Origin: Alphaproteobacteria bacterium
GTDB taxonomy: Bacteria > Pseudomonadota > Alphaproteobacteria > Sphingomonadales > Sphingomonadaceae
Reading direction: 5' to 3'
NCBI GenBank assembly: GCA_018830415.1
Contig: JAHJSJ010000239.1
Span: 1 to 16,859, forward strand
Length of the DNA stretch: 16,859 nucleotides
A program made the translations under genes and the position numbers. The notes beneath the pieces are model-generated. The model did no database searches, had not been told where the DNA came from, and was given only the letters and a program-made list of their open reading frames with translations. This document shows, piece after piece, positions 14,101-16,859 of this stretch; position 1 is the first letter of the stretch; each line of letters starts with the position of its first letter.

Positions 14101-14164
14101 GGTCTAGGCAGGGTCTAGGTGGGGTCAAGCCAGGGTCTAGGGAACTCTACGAGGGGTCAAACCA
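14101..14164. repeat. Short direct repeats between divergent genes
   Basis: GGTCTAGG occurs three times (14101-14108, 14112-14119, 14134-14141), and GGGTCAARCCA twice (14122-14132, 14154-14164). The second and third GGTCTAGG are each followed by a GGGTCAARCCA, so two composite units of unequal spacing are visible. They sit between the starts of the phosphatase and response regulator genes and may be protein-binding sites or a degenerate tandem repeat. No known operator consensus is recognised. Confidence 0.5.
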
Positions 14165-14182
14165 AGCCCGCCGGAACCCGCC

Positions 14183-14190
14183 ATGGTTAA
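14183..14190 (-). promoter_or_regulatory. Possible CtrA half-site
   Basis: TTAACCAT on the minus strand matches the octamer bound by the alphaproteobacterial cell-cycle regulator CtrA. It lies about 45 bases before the response regulator ATG. A single 8-base match is weak evidence. Confidence 0.25.
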
Positions 14191-14233
14191 TGGTGCATTT
14201 CCCAACACACCCACTTCACAAAAGCCCCCACCT

Positions 14234-14683
14234 ATGGCCCGAATCCTGATTGCCGATGATGATGAACTGATCGCCGAATTCGCCAGCGAAGTGCTGATCG
14301 ATTCCGGCCATGCCTGCGGCTGGGTGACTAGCGCCGAGGCAGCGTGGGACTGCGTGCATCGCAAGCGGCCCGACATCCTGCTGCTCGATCAGGCGATGCC
14401 GGGCGAATCCGGCCTGTCGCTGCTGCGCCGTTTGCGCATTTCGCCGTTGCTGTATGATTTGCCGGTGGTGATGTTCACCACCATCAGCGGCGAGGAGGAT
14501 GAGGCGCAGGCGATTTATGCCGGCGCGCAGGATTTCCTGACCAAGCCATTTGATCCGGTCGTGCTGGTCACGCGGATCAACCGGCTGCTGAAACGCCGTG
14601 GGGATCGCCCGCGCCATGTTGATCTTGTCCATGCGGTGCTGTCCCAGCCGGTCACCCTCCAGCCGTTACGGCGCGCGCTTTAG
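14234..14683 (+). CDS. Single-domain response regulator (CheY-like receiver)
   Basis: A 149-residue protein consisting of one receiver domain. The acidic pocket is D8-D9-D10 in LIADDDEL, the phosphorylated aspartate is D52 in LLLDQAMPG, the switch residue T82 or T83 is in VVMFTTISG, and K104 is in FLTKPFD. A basic tail (RINRLLKRRGDRPR onward, to 149) follows without a DNA-binding or enzymatic domain, so it probably acts by protein contact. The ATG at 14234 is chosen although it has no clear binding site. An in-frame ATG at 14183 has GGAA six bases upstream, but its 17 extra codons use A/T third positions unlike the rest, and it overlaps the TTAACCAT motif. No histidine kinase gene is in the window. 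Confidence 0.88.
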   Translation: MARILIADDDELIAEFASEVLIDSGHACGWVTSAEAAWDCVHRKRPDILLLDQAMPGESGLSLLRRLRISPLLYDLPVVMFTTISGEEDEAQAIYAGAQDFLTKPFDPVVLVTRINRLLKRRGDRPRHVDLVHAVLSQPVTLQPLRRAL

Positions 14684-14698
14684 TGCCAGCGCCACCCG

Positions 14699-16342
14699 CT
14701 ATTGCTGGCCGCCCAACAGGCCCCGCCCGATCACCTGCGCCTGAATCTCGGCCGCGCCTTCAAAGATGTTGAGTATCCGCGCATCGCACAGCACCCGGCT
14801 GATCGGGTATTCCAGCGCATAGCCATTGCCGCCGTGGATCTGCACCGCGTTATCCGCCGCGCTCCATGCCACTCGCGCGGCGAGCAATTTGGCCATCCCC
14901 GCCTCGATATCGCAGCGCGCGCCGCGATCCTTGGCCCGCGCGGCAAAATAAGTCAGTTCGCGCGCCATCACGATTTCCGCCGCCATCAACGCCAGCTTGT
15001 CCGACACGCGCGGAAACTGCGTCAGCGCCTGCCCGAATTGCTTGCGCCCCTGCGCATAATCGAGCGCCAGATCAAACGCGTTCCACGCCACGCCGATGGC
15101 GCGCGCGGCGGTTTGGATACGCGCGCCTTCAAAGGTGCGCATCAGCTGTTTGAAGCCCTGCCCTTCCGCCCCTCCCAGCAGGCCATCCGCCGCGACCGCA
15201 AAACCATCAAACCCCAGCGCATATTCCTTCATCCCGCGATAGCCGAGCACTGCAATTTCGCTGCCGTCGATCCCGGCATCGGGGAACGGCGCGGCGGCGC
15301 TGCCGCGCGTCTTTTCTGCCAGCAGCATCGATAGGCCCGCATAGCCGGGGCGCGAAGGATCACTGCGCACCAGCATCGTCATCAGATCGGCGCGCGCGGC
15401 GTGGGTGATCCAGGTTTTCGCCCCCGTAACCCGCCAGCTGCCATCGGCCTGCCGTTCGGCGCGGGTGCGAACGCTGGCAAGATCGCTGCCGGTATCGGGT
15501 TCGGTGAACACGGCGGTGGGCAGGCACGATCCATCGGCGATACGCGGCAGAAACCGCGCCTTTTGCTGCGGCGTGCCGTTGGCCGCGATAAGCTCGCCCG
15601 CGATTTCCGAACGCGTGCCCAAAGAGCCTGCGCAAATCCACCCGCGCGACAATTCTTCGGACACCACCGCCATCGCCAGCTTACCCAGCCCCAGCCCGCC
15701 ATGTTCTACCGGAATGCAGATGCCGAACACGCCAAGCGCCGCCATCTCGGCAATCACGTGATCGGGGATCAGCGCATCGGCAAGGTGCCACTGATGCGCG
15801 AAGGGCGTGATTTGCTGCGCGGTAAAGGCTCGAAATTGCTGACGAATCAGATCGAGCGTTTCATCCGCCAATCCCTCATCCGGGCGCACGCCATCGGCCA
15901 GCAATGCGGTGAGCGCGGCGCGGGTATCGGGCGTACTGCCATCGGCCAGCAGGCGCGCGACTGCCGGATGCGCTGCCAGCGCGCGCGCCTCAGTCCCGGT
16001 ACCGAACGCCGACGGGCGCACCACCTCGCTCGCGCTCATCGGCAATCCGCCGGCGATCTGCGCGAGGTATTCGCCAAACCCGATCCGCAGCGTCAGTTCT
16101 TCGGCCCCGCCAAACTGCCCAGCCGCATCGGCCCGCACGGCCCAATCGAGTGTCGCCTCCAGCGCGGCGATGCTTGCCGCGATCCACGCAAAGCCGTGCA
16201 CGCTGTGCTGTTCGCGCGCGATCAGCGCGGGTTGCGGCGCGCCGTCAGGGGCAACCGCGCGCAACACCGCCGCCCGCACCGCCTCGGCATAATCGCGCGC
16301 CGCGCCAAGGCTGGCGCGGGCCGTATCAATCCATTCGCTCAT
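14699..16342 (-). CDS. mcd: Acyl-CoA dehydrogenase, probable (2S)-methylsuccinyl-CoA dehydrogenase
   Basis: A 547-residue FAD enzyme, longer than ordinary acyl-CoA dehydrogenases (about 380-400) because of an N-terminal helical extension of about 150 residues. That extension contains RIGFGEYLAQIAGGLPMS (86-103), which I associate with methylsuccinyl-CoA dehydrogenase. The core follows: GVFGICIPVEHGGLGLGKLA (about 204-223), FTEPDTGSD (279-287), WITHAARADL (311-320), and the catalytic glutamate E528 in NIFEGAAEIQ. The enzyme oxidises methylsuccinyl-CoA to mesaconyl-CoA in the ethylmalonyl-CoA pathway, used for growth on acetate-yielding substrates. The ATG at 16342 is seven bases after the stop of the next acyl-CoA dehydrogenase, suggesting co-transcription. 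The name rests on remembered family motifs; a general long acyl-CoA dehydrogenase remains possible. Confidence 0.85.
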   Translation of the reverse strand: MSEWIDTARASLGAARDYAEAVRAAVLRAVAPDGAPQPALIAREQHSVHGFAWIAASIAALEATLDWAVRADAAGQFGGAEELTLRIGFGEYLAQIAGGLPMSASEVVRPSAFGTGTEARALAAHPAVARLLADGSTPDTRAALTALLADGVRPDEGLADETLDLIRQQFRAFTAQQITPFAHQWHLADALIPDHVIAEMAALGVFGICIPVEHGGLGLGKLAMAVVSEELSRGWICAGSLGTRSEIAGELIAANGTPQQKARFLPRIADGSCLPTAVFTEPDTGSDLASVRTRAERQADGSWRVTGAKTWITHAARADLMTMLVRSDPSRPGYAGLSMLLAEKTRGSAAAPFPDAGIDGSEIAVLGYRGMKEYALGFDGFAVAADGLLGGAEGQGFKQLMRTFEGARIQTAARAIGVAWNAFDLALDYAQGRKQFGQALTQFPRVSDKLALMAAEIVMARELTYFAARAKDRGARCDIEAGMAKLLAARVAWSAADNAVQIHGGNGYALEYPISRVLCDARILNIFEGAAEIQAQVIGRGLLGGQQ

Positions 16343-16349
16343 GCCCGGA

Positions 16350-16859
16350 TCATTCCCGCGTGCCCAGCAATTGCCGCGCCACCACCCAGTTATGAACCTC
16401 GCTCGGCCCGTCATAAATGCGCATGGTGCGCAGTTTGTTGGACATGAGGTAAAGCGGCAATTCGCGGGTCATCCCCATCGCGCCGAACATCTGCATCGCG
16501 TGATCGACTATCTCGTAAGCGCTTTCGATGCAGAAGCTCTTGATCATCGAGATTTCGCTGCGGGTATCGCGGCCCTCGTCGATCTTCCACGCGCAGTCAT
16601 AGGTCATCAGCCGCATCGCGTGGATTTTGGTCGCGGCGTCGCTGATCCAGTTCTGCACTGTCTGACGCGCCGATAATGGCTTGCCAAAGGTGGTGCGCTG
16701 CGGGGCGTAATCCACCATCATGTCGAGCGCGCGGCTGGCCATGCCGATCGCCCATGATGCCATCTCGATCCGCCGCGTGCCCAGCCGCACCTGCATCGGC
16801 GCAAACCCCTGCCCGCGCGTGCCGAGCAGTTTCCACCCCGGCACGCGGCAATCCTCCAG
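16350..16859 (-). CDS. Acyl-CoA dehydrogenase, N-terminal part beyond window
   Basis: The frame is open to the right edge, so the upstream part of the gene is missing and only the C-terminal 169 residues are seen. They form the helical C-terminal domain of an acyl-CoA dehydrogenase: VRLGTRRIEMASWAIGMASR, DYAPQRTTFGKPLSARQTVQ (both split across helices), MQMFGAMGMTRELPL, and the end RIYDGPSEVHNWVVARQLLG. In most family members the equivalent of YDG is YEG, whose Glu is the catalytic base; here it is Asp, as in ACAD10/ACAD11-type and related bacterial enzymes. The downstream mcd-like gene starts seven bases after this stop, so the two probably share an mRNA. Substrate cannot be told from this fragment. 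Confidence 0.9.
   Translation of the reverse strand: MEDCRVPGWKLLGTRGQGFAPMQVRLGTRRIEMASWAIGMASRALDMMVDYAPQRTTFGKPLSARQTVQNWISDAATKIHAMRLMTYDCAWKIDEGRDTRSEISMIKSFCIESAYEIVDHAMQMFGAMGMTRELPLYLMSNKLRTMRIYDGPSEVHNWVVARQLLGTRE

Noticed and set aside
14101..14164. CRISPR-like array
   Set aside because: Repeat units are only 8-11 bases, spacing is irregular, and no cas genes are nearby.
15401..16447. A 348-codon plus-strand open frame
   Set aside because: Antisense to the mcd-like gene and spans the junction of the two dehydrogenase genes; arginine-rich and without recognisable domains.

Overview
The window looks like ordinary chromosome from a GC-rich alphaproteobacterium, most likely a member of the Sphingomonadales (Erythrobacteraceae-like). 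This rests on gene content (carboxyspermidine-route polyamine enzymes, betaine-lipid genes btaA/btaB, a methylsuccinyl-CoA dehydrogenase), strong G/C preference at third codon positions, and short palindromic intergenic elements. It is inferred without a database search. I see no tRNA, rRNA, CRISPR array, insertion sequence, integrase or phage gene.

Layout. Positions 1-1365 (minus) hold a secreted protein of unknown function that runs off the left edge. A 389-base gap with a nested palindromic element follows. From 1755 to 7774 lies a polyamine neighbourhood on the minus strand: an ornithine/lysine-type decarboxylase (1755-2960), then lemA (3184-3741) divergent from a DUF3137 membrane protein (3809-4777, plus), then carboxy(nor)spermidine decarboxylase nspC (4770-5963), a VOC/glyoxalase-fold protein (6120-6545) and carboxy(nor)spermidine dehydrogenase (6548-7774). 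Together the three enzymes would give ornithine to putrescine to carboxyspermidine to spermidine, which bypasses S-adenosylmethionine decarboxylase.

From 7838 to 12171 the genes are on the plus strand: a threonine/serine dehydratase-family enzyme, the betaine-lipid pair btaA-btaB (overlapping by one base), two tandem MAPEG-family membrane proteins and a small lipoprotein. Convergent to these are trxB (12215-13186) and a PtpB-like tyrosine phosphatase (13245-14060), both minus. The phosphatase diverges from a single-domain response regulator (14234-14683, plus) across a gap that carries short direct repeats and a CtrA-like half-site.

The right end (14699-16859, minus) holds two adjacent acyl-CoA dehydrogenases. 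One resembles methylsuccinyl-CoA dehydrogenase of the ethylmalonyl-CoA pathway. The other is cut by the window edge and has Asp where most family members have the catalytic Glu.

I found no clearly new multi-gene system. The best candidates for a second look are the VOC protein lodged between the two dedicated spermidine genes, the betaine-lipid/MAPEG membrane block, the large secreted protein at the left edge, and the repeats at 14101-14164.
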